From the NCBI GenBank assembly GCA_965146665.1, contig CBCTHE010000003.1, positions 62,001 through 126,000 on the forward strand: DNA of 64,000 bases, written 5' to 3'. The stretch comes from Ructibacterium sp965146665 (GTDB lineage Bacteria; Bacillota; Clostridia; Monoglobales; Monoglobaceae). Within the stretch, counting starts at the first letter, position 1. Each line of letters opens with the position of its first letter. The notes beneath the pieces were generated by a model that was given only the letters and a program-made list of their open reading frames with translations, was not told the DNA's origin and ran no database searches. The translations under genes and the position numbers were made by a program. Shown in pieces: positions 51,472-60,800 of this stretch.

Positions 51472-54400
51472 ATGAATCACTGTATCAAAACCAATGGAAA
51501 GCGAATGACAGCCCTGCTTCTGGTGCTTGTCCTCGCTCTCTCTATGTTTTCCACTACGGCGTTTGCTGCTCAGGAGGACAACTACCACGACCCCGCCGAG
51601 AATTGGCTCAATGCCGCAAACCGAACCAATGAGCTTGATGCCAACGCAACGGTCACGCACGAGACTTTCAACTGCGCTGTGTGCGGCGGCGCTCGCTCCT
51701 TTATGGCATGGCGCACACCGGAATATACCCGCAACGGTGAGACCGCTATGACCCGCAATGTTCGTTATTCGGACGGTACGCTGGTAGGCGGTGAGGGTAC
51801 AGGTGCGGTAATGGACGGTCTGCCCGGCTCCAACGCATTTTATACGGGCTATCATTGGACTAAAGCCTGCTGTGAGACCTGCGGCACCATGAACAGCAAT
51901 ATGGGCATCGGGGATTACAGCTTTGGCAAAAATGTGTACTGGCTGTACGACTGCGCCCCTGAGTTCACCGAGAAACTGCTCGAACAGGTAAAGTATGAGT
52001 ATGCCGACAGCACCTATCATACGAAAAGCACAAAGGGCGGCTCTTACTGCTGCTTCTGCTTTGGCACCAATCACACCAGTTCCTCTGTGCTGGAGCGCCA
52101 CAATATGCAGACGGAGATCATTCCCCAAATCAGCAATGACCGTTTTGCCATCGTGAAGCATTGCACAGACTGCGAGTACACCAGCACCACCTATGTGGCG
52201 GCGAAGTCCGTCATTGCCGACTACTACGGCGTAGTGGACGGTCAGCCCCATACGGTCACGATTTCCGATCTGTCCGAGGCTGGAGTATCCACGCAGATTC
52301 GCTACGGCAATTCTGCTGAGTCATGCACTCTGACGAGCGCTCCCAACTATACCGAAAAGGGACAGTATGCCGTTTACTATGAAATCACCTACTCCTATTC
52401 CGGCATGACGATGACCGAAAACGGTGTTGCCAATGTCTGGCTGCACGATGAGAAGGAAGATACCGACTGTCCCTGTGGCTGCGGCGACCCAGACTGCGAC
52501 TGCAAGAATCCCGACTGCAACGGAAGCTGCCATAACAAGGGTTGCGGGGACAATCACAACTTCATCGTCCTTGAGACAGTCAATCCCACCTGCAAGACCC
52601 TCGGCTACACTCGCTATCTCTGCGTGGAGTGCGGGAAGATCGAGAAGCGTGACTATATGAACGCTATCGGTCATGCGTGGCAGAGCATCGTGGTGCGTGA
52701 CGCTACCTGCGAGGCAGGCGGCAAGGTGCTGAATATCTGCAAAAACTGCGGCGAGTGCGAGGAGACAACTACTCCGAAGGGCGAGCATAAGTACGGCGTT
52801 TCTGTTGTAAACGCCACCTGCGTCAGCCCCGGCTATACGGTCAAGGAGTGCGAGGTCTGCGGCGACCGCCACATCACCGACATTCAGAACGCCAAGCCCC
52901 ACAGATATGAAGCCATTACCACCCCCGCAAACTGCGAGAGCGGCGGCTATACCCTGCATCTGTGCAAGGGCTGCGGCAGCTCCTTTATCACCGATTACAC
53001 TGACCCTTTGGGGCATAGCTTCGATAAGGGTACTACTGTGACTTCGCCCTCCTGCACCGGAGAGGGTGTGACGGAATATCGCTGTGAGCGCTGCGGCTAT
53101 CACTATGTAGATGGGAATGCGGCAAGCGGGCATAAGGCAGGCGAGGAAGCCACCTGCACCAATTCCCAGATTTGCACCGTCTGCGGCGCTGTTATCAAGC
53201 AGGCGCTTGGACACAGCTATAAGACGGAGATCACCGCTCCCACCTGCACTGAGATGGGCTTTACCACCTACACATGTGAGCGCTGCGGCGAAAGCTACAA
53301 GAGCGACTATGTGAAGGCGACCGGTCACAAGTCGAGCGATTGGATCATCGACAAGGAGCCTACCACCAGCAGCGAGGGCAGCAAGCACAAGGAATGCTTG
53401 AGCTGTGGCGAGAAGCTGGAAACAGCAACCATTGAAAAGCTCTACCTGACTGCCACGACCGACAGTAAGGGTGAGGCTGTTGTGGGCGGCTATCTTGTCA
53501 TCGTGACTGATACCGACACGGAAAACCCTGTTTCCAATGCCCATCTGGTCTTGAACAAGAATGGAAGTCTGTCTATCCGTCTCCCCAATGGGCGTATCAT
53601 CGACTATGCCGACCAGACAACTGTGACTGTGAAGCTGGTGAAGGACAAGTCTCCAGTTTCTGAGCTTCCGATTGCCGTTACCGATAAGAACGACAATTAT
53701 GCCGCAGGAAAGACCGATAAGGCTGGGCAGATCACTATTCCCAGCGGCTCCGGTATCACCAACGATGATGGCAAAGCGACCGTAGGCGGCAAAGACGCTG
53801 ATGGCGACCGCTACACCATTACCGTCAGGGTGATTGATTTTGAAACCGGCAGACCCATTGAGGGTGCTATTGTTACCATTGGCAAGACCGGCAATATCAC
53901 AGTGAAGCTGCCTGATGGCACCGACATGGACGAGAACAACCGCATTACCGTCATTGTCACCGATAACCGCAAGAATCCCCTTGAGGACGAGAATGTAACC
54001 GTAAAGGGCGATATGGGTCAGACCGCAACCGGCAAGACCGATGAGGACGGTGAGCTTACCGTTCCTGATGTGATCGAGGAAGAGCGTCATGGCGTTTATA
54101 TCTATGGCTATGAGGACGGAACCTTCGGCGCAGAGCGCAACATGACCCGCAGCGAGGCGGCAGCTATCTTCGCCCGTCTGCTTGCCGAGAAGAAGGGCGA
54201 CAGCATTCCTGAAAAGGGTTCTGTTACCACCAAATACACCGATATTCCCTCTAACGCATGGTATGCGGGGTATGTGAAGTACCTTACGAACTACGGCGTG
54301 GTCTATGGTCGTGGCGACAAAATCTTTGCTCCCAACGACGAGATCACTCGTGCAGAGTTCACCGTCATGGCTGTGCGTTTCTTTGAGGTCTACGGCGAGG

Positions 54401-54738
54401 GCGCTGAGGAGATCGTGGAAAAGTACGAGGGCTTCTCCGATGTCAGCTCCGGCTATTGGGCGGCTGAATATATCAAAGACGCTGCCATTCATGGCTGGGT
54501 TTACGGCTACGGCGACGGAACCTTCCACGCCGACGCCAACATCACTCGTGCCGAGGTGGTCTCCCTGATGAACCGTATGCTCGGCAGAACGCCGGACAAA
54601 GCATATATCGAGAAGAATATCCGCTATCTCAACACCTTCTATGACCTGTCCAGCAAGCATTGGGCATATCTTGCCGTAATGGAAGCGGCAAATGCTCATA
54701 CCGCAACTCTCGGTGATACCGAGACATGGAGCAAGTAA
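51472..54738 (+). CDS. Surface protein with Cys-pair repeats and S-layer homology domains
   Basis: A 1,088-residue exported protein. The signal peptide (about 10-32) ends STTAFAA. Residues about 335-360 are very Cys-rich. About 360-655 contain seven or more repeats of 37-42 residues, each with a Thr-Cys segment, a Gly-Tyr/Gly-Gly turn, a CxxCG pair and a Gly-His, for example YRCERCGYHYVD. Then come carboxypeptidase-regulatory or Ig-like domains (about 656-870) and, from about 873 to the end, three to four SLH motifs such as FSDVSSGYWAAEYIKDA that anchor to cell-wall polymers. TGGAGG lies before ATG 51472. The role is probably surface display or adhesion by host cells carrying the ICE. The Cys pairs could bind zinc or form disulfides. 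Confidence 0.86.
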   Translation: MNHCIKTNGKRMTALLLVLVLALSMFSTTAFAAQEDNYHDPAENWLNAANRTNELDANATVTHETFNCAVCGGARSFMAWRTPEYTRNGETAMTRNVRYSDGTLVGGEGTGAVMDGLPGSNAFYTGYHWTKACCETCGTMNSNMGIGDYSFGKNVYWLYDCAPEFTEKLLEQVKYEYADSTYHTKSTKGGSYCCFCFGTNHTSSSVLERHNMQTEIIPQISNDRFAIVKHCTDCEYTSTTYVAAKSVIADYYGVVDGQPHTVTISDLSEAGVSTQIRYGNSAESCTLTSAPNYTEKGQYAVYYEITYSYSGMTMTENGVANVWLHDEKEDTDCPCGCGDPDCDCKNPDCNGSCHNKGCGDNHNFIVLETVNPTCKTLGYTRYLCVECGKIEKRDYMNAIGHAWQSIVVRDATCEAGGKVLNICKNCGECEETTTPKGEHKYGVSVVNATCVSPGYTVKECEVCGDRHITDIQNAKPHRYEAITTPANCESGGYTLHLCKGCGSSFITDYTDPLGHSFDKGTTVTSPSCTGEGVTEYRCERCGYHYVDGNAASGHKAGEEATCTNSQICTVCGAVIKQALGHSYKTEITAPTCTEMGFTTYTCERCGESYKSDYVKATGHKSSDWIIDKEPTTSSEGSKHKECLSCGEKLETATIEKLYLTATTDSKGEAVVGGYLVIVTDTDTENPVSNAHLVLNKNGSLSIRLPNGRIIDYADQTTVTVKLVKDKSPVSELPIAVTDKNDNYAAGKTDKAGQITIPSGSGITNDDGKATVGGKDADGDRYTITVRVIDFETGRPIEGAIVTIGKTGNITVKLPDGTDMDENNRITVIVTDNRKNPLEDENVTVKGDMGQTATGKTDEDGELTVPDVIEEERHGVYIYGYEDGTFGAERNMTRSEAAAIFARLLAEKKGDSIPEKGSVTTKYTDIPSNAWYAGYVKYLTNYGVVYGRGDKIFAPNDEITRAEFTVMAVRFFEVYGEGAEEIVEKYEGFSDVSSGYWAAEYIKDAAIHGWVYGYGDGTFHADANITRAEVVSLMNRMLGRTPDKAYIEKNIRYLNTFYDLSSKHWAYLAVMEAANAHTATLGDTETWSK

Positions 54739-54748
54739 CCTATTGCTC

Positions 54749-54775
54749 CAACGACCTGCTCATGCAGGTCGTTTA
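54749..54775 (+). terminator. Terminator after the SLH-protein gene
   Basis: ACGACCTG pairs with CAGGTCGT around a short loop and is followed by TTTACA. Confidence 0.6.
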
Positions 54776-54873
54776 CATACACGAGCTGTCTGGACGCAGA
54801 CGGTTGGTGTATTTAATATAACTCTCATGAAGGAGGGAGAGTGAAGAACCATGTAGGACAGTGAAAAGAGCGC

Positions 54874-54910
54874 AAAAAATGGCTCCGCCCAAAAAGGACG
54901 GAGCCATTTA
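54874..54910 (-). terminator. Terminator of the stalk-domain gene
   Basis: AAATGGCTCCG and CGGAGCCATTT form an 11-bp stem; on the - strand it is followed by TTTTTTG. Confidence 0.82.
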
Positions 54911-54920
54911 TGCGCCGGGG

Positions 54921-55544
54921 TTATTTGATCCAGACAGAGGCAGGGGCGAAGTTGCTGAACTCATAGTCGCCGTAAGCAAAGGCTGTGCCGAGATTGTACG
55001 ATCCGAAGGAGAAGTACATCGTTACGGTATAGCCGGGGTTAAGGCTCTGTGCTTCAGCGGCGAGCTTCTCAGCCTCTCTCGCAATCTCGTCTTCGCTGAG
55101 AGACTTCCACCATGTCTTGAACTCACTCATGCTGAGGGAGCCGGAGTAGGCAGCGGTGTAGATCTTCTCGCTGCCGTAGTTGGTGACGGGCTTTTCCTTG
55201 ACCGTCCAAGAGGATGCGAAGCTGTTGGCGGCGGCTGGAGTGCCGGACACTTTAGCCGGATTTGTGACAGTAGCGGTGTTGCTTTTTGCATCATAGCCAA
55301 CTTCAAGGTCGTAAGCCTCCGCCAAGGCTCTTAGCGGGGCGTAGGTTGTGCCGTTGTAGGTGAACACCAGCACATCGTTTCCGTTTGCGTCCTTTGGCTC
55401 GAAAATCTGTCCATTGACGAGAACATTGATCGGATACGCTTTGATGGACAGAGCGCCATCGGACGCAAGTGCGGAAATGGGGAGTGCAACGAGCATAAGT
55501 ACGGTGAGAGCGCCTGCAACGAACGATAAGAACTTGTTTTTCAT
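54921..55544 (-). CDS. Exported stalk-domain (copper amine oxidase N-terminal-like) protein
   Basis: A 207-residue protein with a signal peptide (about 1-28, ending ISALAS). Residues 30-95 match the stalk/copper amine oxidase N-terminal fold: INVLVNGQIFEPKD, then TYAPLRALAEAYDLEVGYD and ATVTNP. The C-terminal half is unassigned. It is on the opposite strand to the rest of the ICE, so it has independent control. GGAGGT precedes the ATG at 55544. It may be a surface accessory protein of the element, like the SLH protein next to it. Confidence 0.8.
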   Translation of the reverse strand: MKNKFLSFVAGALTVLMLVALPISALASDGALSIKAYPINVLVNGQIFEPKDANGNDVLVFTYNGTTYAPLRALAEAYDLEVGYDAKSNTATVTNPAKVSGTPAAANSFASSWTVKEKPVTNYGSEKIYTAAYSGSLSMSEFKTWWKSLSEDEIAREAEKLAAEAQSLNPGYTVTMYFSFGSYNLGTAFAYGDYEFSNFAPASVWIK

Positions 55545-55667
55545 TTTCGTGACCTCCAAATATGTAGTTTTGTCTTTCGACACCGTAAGCATACTGCTTT
55601 GGGGGTTTAACAGCAATTATGCGACCGGACAGATCGCAGATTTGAACTTTCGGAAAGGAGAGAGGTT

Positions 55668-55757
55668 ATGAACGCAAAGACCATCATCGGAATTGTTCTG
55701 GTCGTCTTTATTTTGGGCGGCTTTGTGTTCCTGCAACTCAGAAACCGCAGGAAGTAG
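55668..55757 (+). CDS. 29-residue single-helix membrane peptide
   Basis: MNAKTIIGIVLVVFILGGF begins this tiny protein, followed by a short basic tail ending RNRRK. One hydrophobic helix spans about residues 5-23. AAAGGAGAGAGG precedes the ATG, and a clear terminator follows the stop, which together argue for a real gene. The Lys/Arg-rich C-terminus would stay inside the cell. Its function is unknown; small membrane proteins of this sort can act in immunity, exclusion or toxin systems, but nothing here decides. Confidence 0.55.
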   Translation: MNAKTIIGIVLVVFILGGFVFLQLRNRRK

Positions 55758-55769
55758 GAAACAGGCAAC

Positions 55770-55798
55770 GGGGCGGAGGAAACTTCGCCCCAATTTTT
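55770..55798 (+). terminator. Terminator after the small membrane peptide gene
   Basis: GGGGCGGAG pairs with CTTCGCCCC around a GAAA tetraloop, followed by AATTTTTA. Confidence 0.82.
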
Positions 55799-55814
55799 AT
55801 ATTGGGAGGAAAAC

Positions 55815-56111
55815 ATGAATCAGACAACAACAGTCGAGAGCCGAGTGCTTGAGATTATGAGGAACTGCCCTCGCTCCAGATATGACGATATGGCGCTTGC
55901 CACGCAGTATTACTGCCGCTTTGGGCATCGAAAGATCGCAGAGCTGCCCTTTGGGTATGTGATGTTCAACTATAAAAGGTTTGGGCTGCCCTGCTTTGAG
56001 ACAATCCGAAGGGCGAGGCAGAGGGTGCAGTCCCTTTTCCCTGAGCTGTCCCGCAGCGCCAGCGAACCGGAAAACACCGAGCTGATCCTGATGCTCCAGA
56101 TAGGGGGGTGA
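55815..56111 (+). CDS. Small ICE protein of unknown function
   Basis: A 98-residue soluble protein. A helical N-terminal half (VESRVLEIMRNCPRSR) is followed by QYYCRFGHRKIAELPFGYVM and ETIRRARQRVQSLFPEL. The RRARQR stretch suggests nucleic-acid contact; the layout resembles small phage and ICE proteins that bind DNA. GGGAGG precedes the ATG. It starts a chain of four tightly packed genes leading into the giant methylase-helicase gene. Confidence 0.65.
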   Translation: MNQTTTVESRVLEIMRNCPRSRYDDMALATQYYCRFGHRKIAELPFGYVMFNYKRFGLPCFETIRRARQRVQSLFPELSRSASEPENTELILMLQIGG

Positions 56112-56115
56112 AGAT

Positions 56116-56364
56116 ATGCCGAGAACAGCAAATACAACGCCTGTGACCTTTCAACAAAAGATGAAGGTGCTGACAAAGCTGTATGAGGGCGGCTGCAAGA
56201 TGGAAAAGGAGCTGCAAGCGCTGGAACTTGCGGAGATGCTGAAAATCCCAAACATTACTGTGCAGGAGCTTTCCATCATCGTAGAGCTGCAAAAGAGCGT
56301 GAAAGGTCACACTTTCTATTCCTACCTTGGAGGTGGAGACGATGAACAATCCACTCAGGAATGA
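56116..56364 (+). CDS. Small ICE protein of unknown function
   Basis: An 82-residue, mainly helical, acidic protein. It contains FQQKMKVLTKLYEGGCKMEK and LELAEMLKIPNITVQELSII, of which the latter looks like a compact helix-turn-helix-like pair, although no DNA-binding family is recognised. It begins 4 bp after the previous stop and overlaps the next gene by 23 bp, so it belongs to the same operon. Confidence 0.6.
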   Translation: MPRTANTTPVTFQQKMKVLTKLYEGGCKMEKELQALELAEMLKIPNITVQELSIIVELQKSVKGHTFYSYLGGGDDEQSTQE

Positions 56365-56926
56365 TGGTCGCCGCATTATATGGAGTGACATGGATCTCCA
56401 CAGGAGGGACTGGCAAGAAGATTTCGAGGAGTATGTCAAGGAAAACAGGTTGGATATAGACCCCACAGACGAAGATGCTCTCTACGACTGGATGATTGAT
56501 ACCAACGATAATTATCTTAATGATGAGCGCATGAATCTTGATATTCAGCTCACTCAGCCCATCATCGTCATAGGCGACCTCGGACGGTGGAACGGCAGAG
56601 TGATGGGCTATAAGATGATCGACTCCGGAAACATCAAGGATTGCCTGTATTCCGACACCGATTTCACCGAATGGTATGTTGACCGGTACGGAGATCTGCG
56701 GGCGGACGCCATTCACCATGACGGGACAAATCACTACCTCTATCGAGTGTTCAAAGAGGGCGTGACAGACTCCCAGATTGAACGCTTGCAGGACAAAATC
56801 TATATGGGGAAAGCGACCAGAGCGGACATCACAAGGGTTACTAAGAGGCTCGGTGATGAAATCGGCAGGGTTTACGGCTGTGACTTTCCGAAGAGCAGAA
56901 CAACGGTTGAAAGGGAGGTTGGCTAA
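56342..56926 (+). CDS. ICE protein of unknown function, antirestriction-like context
   Basis: A 194-residue acidic protein with the opening IIWSDMDLHRRDWQEDFEEY and a central PIIVIGDLGRWNGRVMGYKM. Asp-rich and small, it recalls conserved ICE proteins coded before methylase-helicase genes, but I cannot name the family. GGAGGTGGAG precedes ATG 56342. The stop is directly followed by the next ATG (TAAATG). Confidence 0.65.
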   Translation: MNNPLRNDGRRIIWSDMDLHRRDWQEDFEEYVKENRLDIDPTDEDALYDWMIDTNDNYLNDERMNLDIQLTQPIIVIGDLGRWNGRVMGYKMIDSGNIKDCLYSDTDFTEWYVDRYGDLRADAIHHDGTNHYLYRVFKEGVTDSQIERLQDKIYMGKATRADITRVTKRLGDEIGRVYGCDFPKSRTTVEREVG

Positions 56927-57868
56927 ATGGAGCTTCATATCAGACCTATGTGCTTTGAGGAGCGCAAATATGCCTATGAGCAAAGCTCGCAGCTCATGAG
57001 CCAGACTGGAAGTATTGGGCGGCTTAGAGGCGACTTTGGCTCCGGTGGCATGGAGTTCTGGACAACTTGGGAGGATCACCAGAAAGACTTGAAAACCGAT
57101 GCTTTTAAGGCAGAGCTGGATGATGTCATCAATGCTCTGCGCTCCGAGGAATACGGTTTGCTCAAAGATAGGCGCAGCATGGTGAGCTTTGCACGAAGGG
57201 AGCCGGACAGCGCCTTTAAGGGAAACTACACCACCGAGTATGGTTTTCGTGTGGATACCAAAGAACATGCTTTCCTGATCCGGTGCAATCCCCAGCAGGG
57301 CGACTATAACTTCTACTGCTTCTGCTATGTCTCCAAATGGCTGGATCAGAACATCGAGGAAGCCCGCAAGGATATTCGTTTCATTGACAGCGGCTACAAT
57401 GAGCTTTTCAGGCTTCCCGATGGAGAGCAGATTACAATTACTCTGTCTACCGATGAGAAGCTGGATAGAACCTGCCGCTATATTGACGAAACTCATCTTG
57501 AGGTAGGTCGCAGTCTCTATCACATCTGCGAGTTTGCAGAGCGCATGGAGCGCAACGGGAACACTTATGCACCGAAAGAGCCGCCGCTCCCGCCGAAGTG
57601 TTTTACACTGTTGCCCTCAAGCGGGGACATCATCGAAATCACTCGCTTTGAAAAGGGATATAGACCTATCCGAAAAAGAGAAGCCTTTGAAACACAGGGT
57701 GGAAGAGAGCTGTTTGTGGATACCGCAAACAAGAGAATGGGTGTGACAAAGGCTCAGGAAGCCGCTATGCTGGCTGGCTCCCTGTTCGGGTGGGACGCCC
57801 CCGCCGCAAAGCCGAAAAACTATGATGAGAACGGAAAGGCAATCAAGCCAAAAGATCGAGAGCGATAA
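56927..57868 (+). CDS. ICE protein of unknown function
   Basis: A 313-residue soluble protein. Features seen are FRVDTKEHAFLIRCNPQQGD and NFYCFCYVSKWLDQNIEEARKDI-type sequence in the middle and a charged C-terminus ending KPKDRER. It could be a two-domain protein of the kind that in these ICEs precedes the giant methylase-helicase. AGGGAGG lies at the end of the preceding gene. No catalytic motif is recognised. Confidence 0.65.
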   Translation: MELHIRPMCFEERKYAYEQSSQLMSQTGSIGRLRGDFGSGGMEFWTTWEDHQKDLKTDAFKAELDDVINALRSEEYGLLKDRRSMVSFARREPDSAFKGNYTTEYGFRVDTKEHAFLIRCNPQQGDYNFYCFCYVSKWLDQNIEEARKDIRFIDSGYNELFRLPDGEQITITLSTDEKLDRTCRYIDETHLEVGRSLYHICEFAERMERNGNTYAPKEPPLPPKCFTLLPSSGDIIEITRFEKGYRPIRKREAFETQGGRELFVDTANKRMGVTKAQEAAMLAGSLFGWDAPAAKPKNYDENGKAIKPKDRER

Positions 57869-57883
57869 AGGAGGTGTAGACCG

Positions 57884-60800
57884 ATGGCTCGAAAGTATGA
57901 CCTGATTTCTGAACTATACAACCGTACTGCAAAAAGGGTGGTGGGCAACCCCGAAAGCTGGCAGCAGTTCTTGGATTCAGCTTGCAGGAACTTCAAGCTC
58001 CGTTTTGACGAGCAGCTTTTGATCTTTGCCCAGCGCCCCGATGCAACCGCCGTTTTGGAAATTGAGCGGTGGAACGAGGGTTTTGGCAGATGGGTCAACA
58101 GGGGCGCAAGAGGTATCGCCGTTTTTGAGGACAGCGACCGCAGCCACCAGCGGCTCAAACACTATTTCGATGTTTCGGATACCCACCCCAGCCGGTATTC
58201 TCGTCCTGTTCCTATCTGGCAGATGGAGCCGGAGTATGAAGCTGAGGTAATCGAAACCTTGGAGAGTACCTTCGGTACACTTTCCGAAAAGGACACACTG
58301 GAAGCCGCCATTCTGAGCGCCGCCAAGAACGCCGTTGAGGACAATATTCCCGATTATGAGCGTGACTTGCTCTATACAGTAAGGGACAGCTTTCTGGAGG
58401 AGCTGGACGAGGATATGGTTACGGCGATGTATCGGAAGGTAGTCCGAAACAGCGTCGCCTATATGCTGATGAGCCGTCTGGGACTGGACACCGGCGACTA
58501 TTTTGAGCGCAGTGACTTTGAAGATATTATCAACTTCAATACCGGCGAGACCATGAACGCTTTAGGCTTTGCCACCAGCGACATTGCGGAAATGGCACTG
58601 ACGGAGATAGCCAGAACGATCAATTCCCTGAATCGGAAAAATCGCATAATTGCGGGACGGGCGCAGGGCGGTTACAATGATGGCGTAGAAATAACGAAAG
58701 AAAGGGGTTCTGAGCATGAGCGAAGTCAGTTACACGATGCAGGGGGATTACCAGCTCCCGAACCTGAAGCTGCCGGAGCAGCCGGAAGTAACTTTGGGCA
58801 AGTACGCAGGGCTGAGGAAGAAATACCTGAAGGAGCATCATCGAGTGTTGTACTACAATCTGCTGACGAGCTGCAAGCTGGAGGAACATCTGGCGGAGGT
58901 AGAGCAGAGGGCGACCTCGATGGAGGAAATGCTGGTGCGTCAGATGGCGGACAAGCAGGGCGTGACCGAGCGTCTGAAAGCGGAGGACATGATGGCTTGG
59001 GTTCGGAAGATGAACAATCTGAGGAACTCAGCGCAGGAGATCGTGTTGGCGGAAGTGGTTTACGCCTAAGCTGGCATGAGCGGTCTGATGAGGACAAAAC
59101 AATTCCGTTCCTTGGTTCCGATGATGATGTAAACGCCATTCTGCTGGCAACGCCGCACCTGAAAAAGTCTAAGGCGCTCATTCGTGACTTCCTTGAAGGC
59201 AAGCCTGACGAGCATACTCGGACAGATTTTATCAAGGAATGTTTTAATAACGACTACACTGAGGTTATTCTCGATGATGGTCGCAGAATGGGCTATAAGA
59301 CCTATGAAAATGTGCTGCACCTGTGGGAAGGCAGCTATCTGTCTCGCACAAAACAGGCATATTATGATTGGGGTGTCATTGCCGCCCACTTCGAGGGCTT
59401 ACGGCTTTTGGGAGAGCTTCAGGACAACATGAAACCCCTTCCGTCTATGGAGGGACAGCAGGAAACACTTGCTTTGGCAGAGGAGAAATCCTCTGCCTTT
59501 TCCTTTTCACAGGAGATCATCGACGCTGTTCTCACTCGTGGGAGCAATGTAGAAGAGGGCAAGTTCCGCATCTATGAGCAGTTTCAAAAGAGCTTGTCCG
59601 CAAAAGAAAACATTGACTTTCTCAAAAAGGAGTACGGCTGGGGCGGCATTTATCCCGTTATCACCGGCACAGGTATTGATGAGCAGCACGATGGCAAGGG
59701 CATCACCCTGCAAAGAGGATTCGGGGAACACGATCCCCGCATTACCCTGAAATGGGATAAGGTTGAAAAGCGGATAGCAGAGCTGATCCGCTTAGACAGA
59801 TACCTGAATCCCAAAGAGGTGGAGCTTTACCCCGCATGGCTTGCAAAGCAGGAGGAACGCCGGCAGGAGCAGAGAGAGCGGCAGGCGGTTCGAGAGGTAC
59901 TGAACACAGCACCGCAGGCGCAGGAGCCAGTGCCGGAGCCGGAACCGGAACCAGCATCACACTATGAGTACCATCTGGGGGATAAGGTTTACTTTGGAGC
60001 AGACGAGTTTGAAATCCTATCGCTTTCCGGTGACAGGGTTTTGCTCTATGATACGAAATTCCCCCTGTTCCAAAGGGAAGAGACAAGGGAGGACTTTGAG
60101 CGTAAGGTGCAGGAGAATCCGCTCAACGACCATTTGAAGGTGCGGGACAGCGAGATTGCTACCGTACCGTCTGACACTCCAAAAAAGGAGATTCCAGAAG
60201 CCGATGACCGTTTCCATGTAGTAGAGCTGGACAGGGGCTATCAGACTGCCTATGGCATTTGGGACGATGAGCATAACTCTGAATATGTGGACGAGGAAGG
60301 CGTCAGCGAGGAGTTCCTGAGCGAATGGGAAGCCAATGCTTATGCAGAAAAGCTCAACACTGCTTGGAGGGAGCAGCCCGTTCAGGAAAAGCCCTCTCAG
60401 ATTCAGGAATACAGCCGGATAAAGGAAGAGAATCCCGCCAGTGTTTTGCTGTACCAGAATGGGGATTCCTTTGTGGCTTATCACGAGGACGCAAAAGTGC
60501 TTGGGGACTTTCTGGGTATTGCTCCGTCAACACAGGAGTTGGCAGAAACCTTAGAAGCACCCATACAGATTCCAAGCGCTCGCTTGCAGCTTTTCATCAA
60601 CCTGTTAAACGACAGGGGCATTGATGTAGCGGTTTCCACCCTTGAGGACGGGAAGCGAGCGACACGAAACATCGTGTCTACCAGCAAAGATGACCCTGTT
60701 GAATCGCAGCCGGTGGGCAGGATTGACTATCTTGGAACAAACGGCGCAGTAGGAGAAAGCATTGAGTATACCAGTGAGTATCAATTCCTGAAAGACATTA

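Noticed and set aside
52321..54699. 792-codon reverse frame opposite the SLH protein
   Set aside because: The sense strand has a signal peptide, Cys repeats and SLH motifs. The reverse frame has no start signals or recognisable domains and mirrors the sense codon bias.
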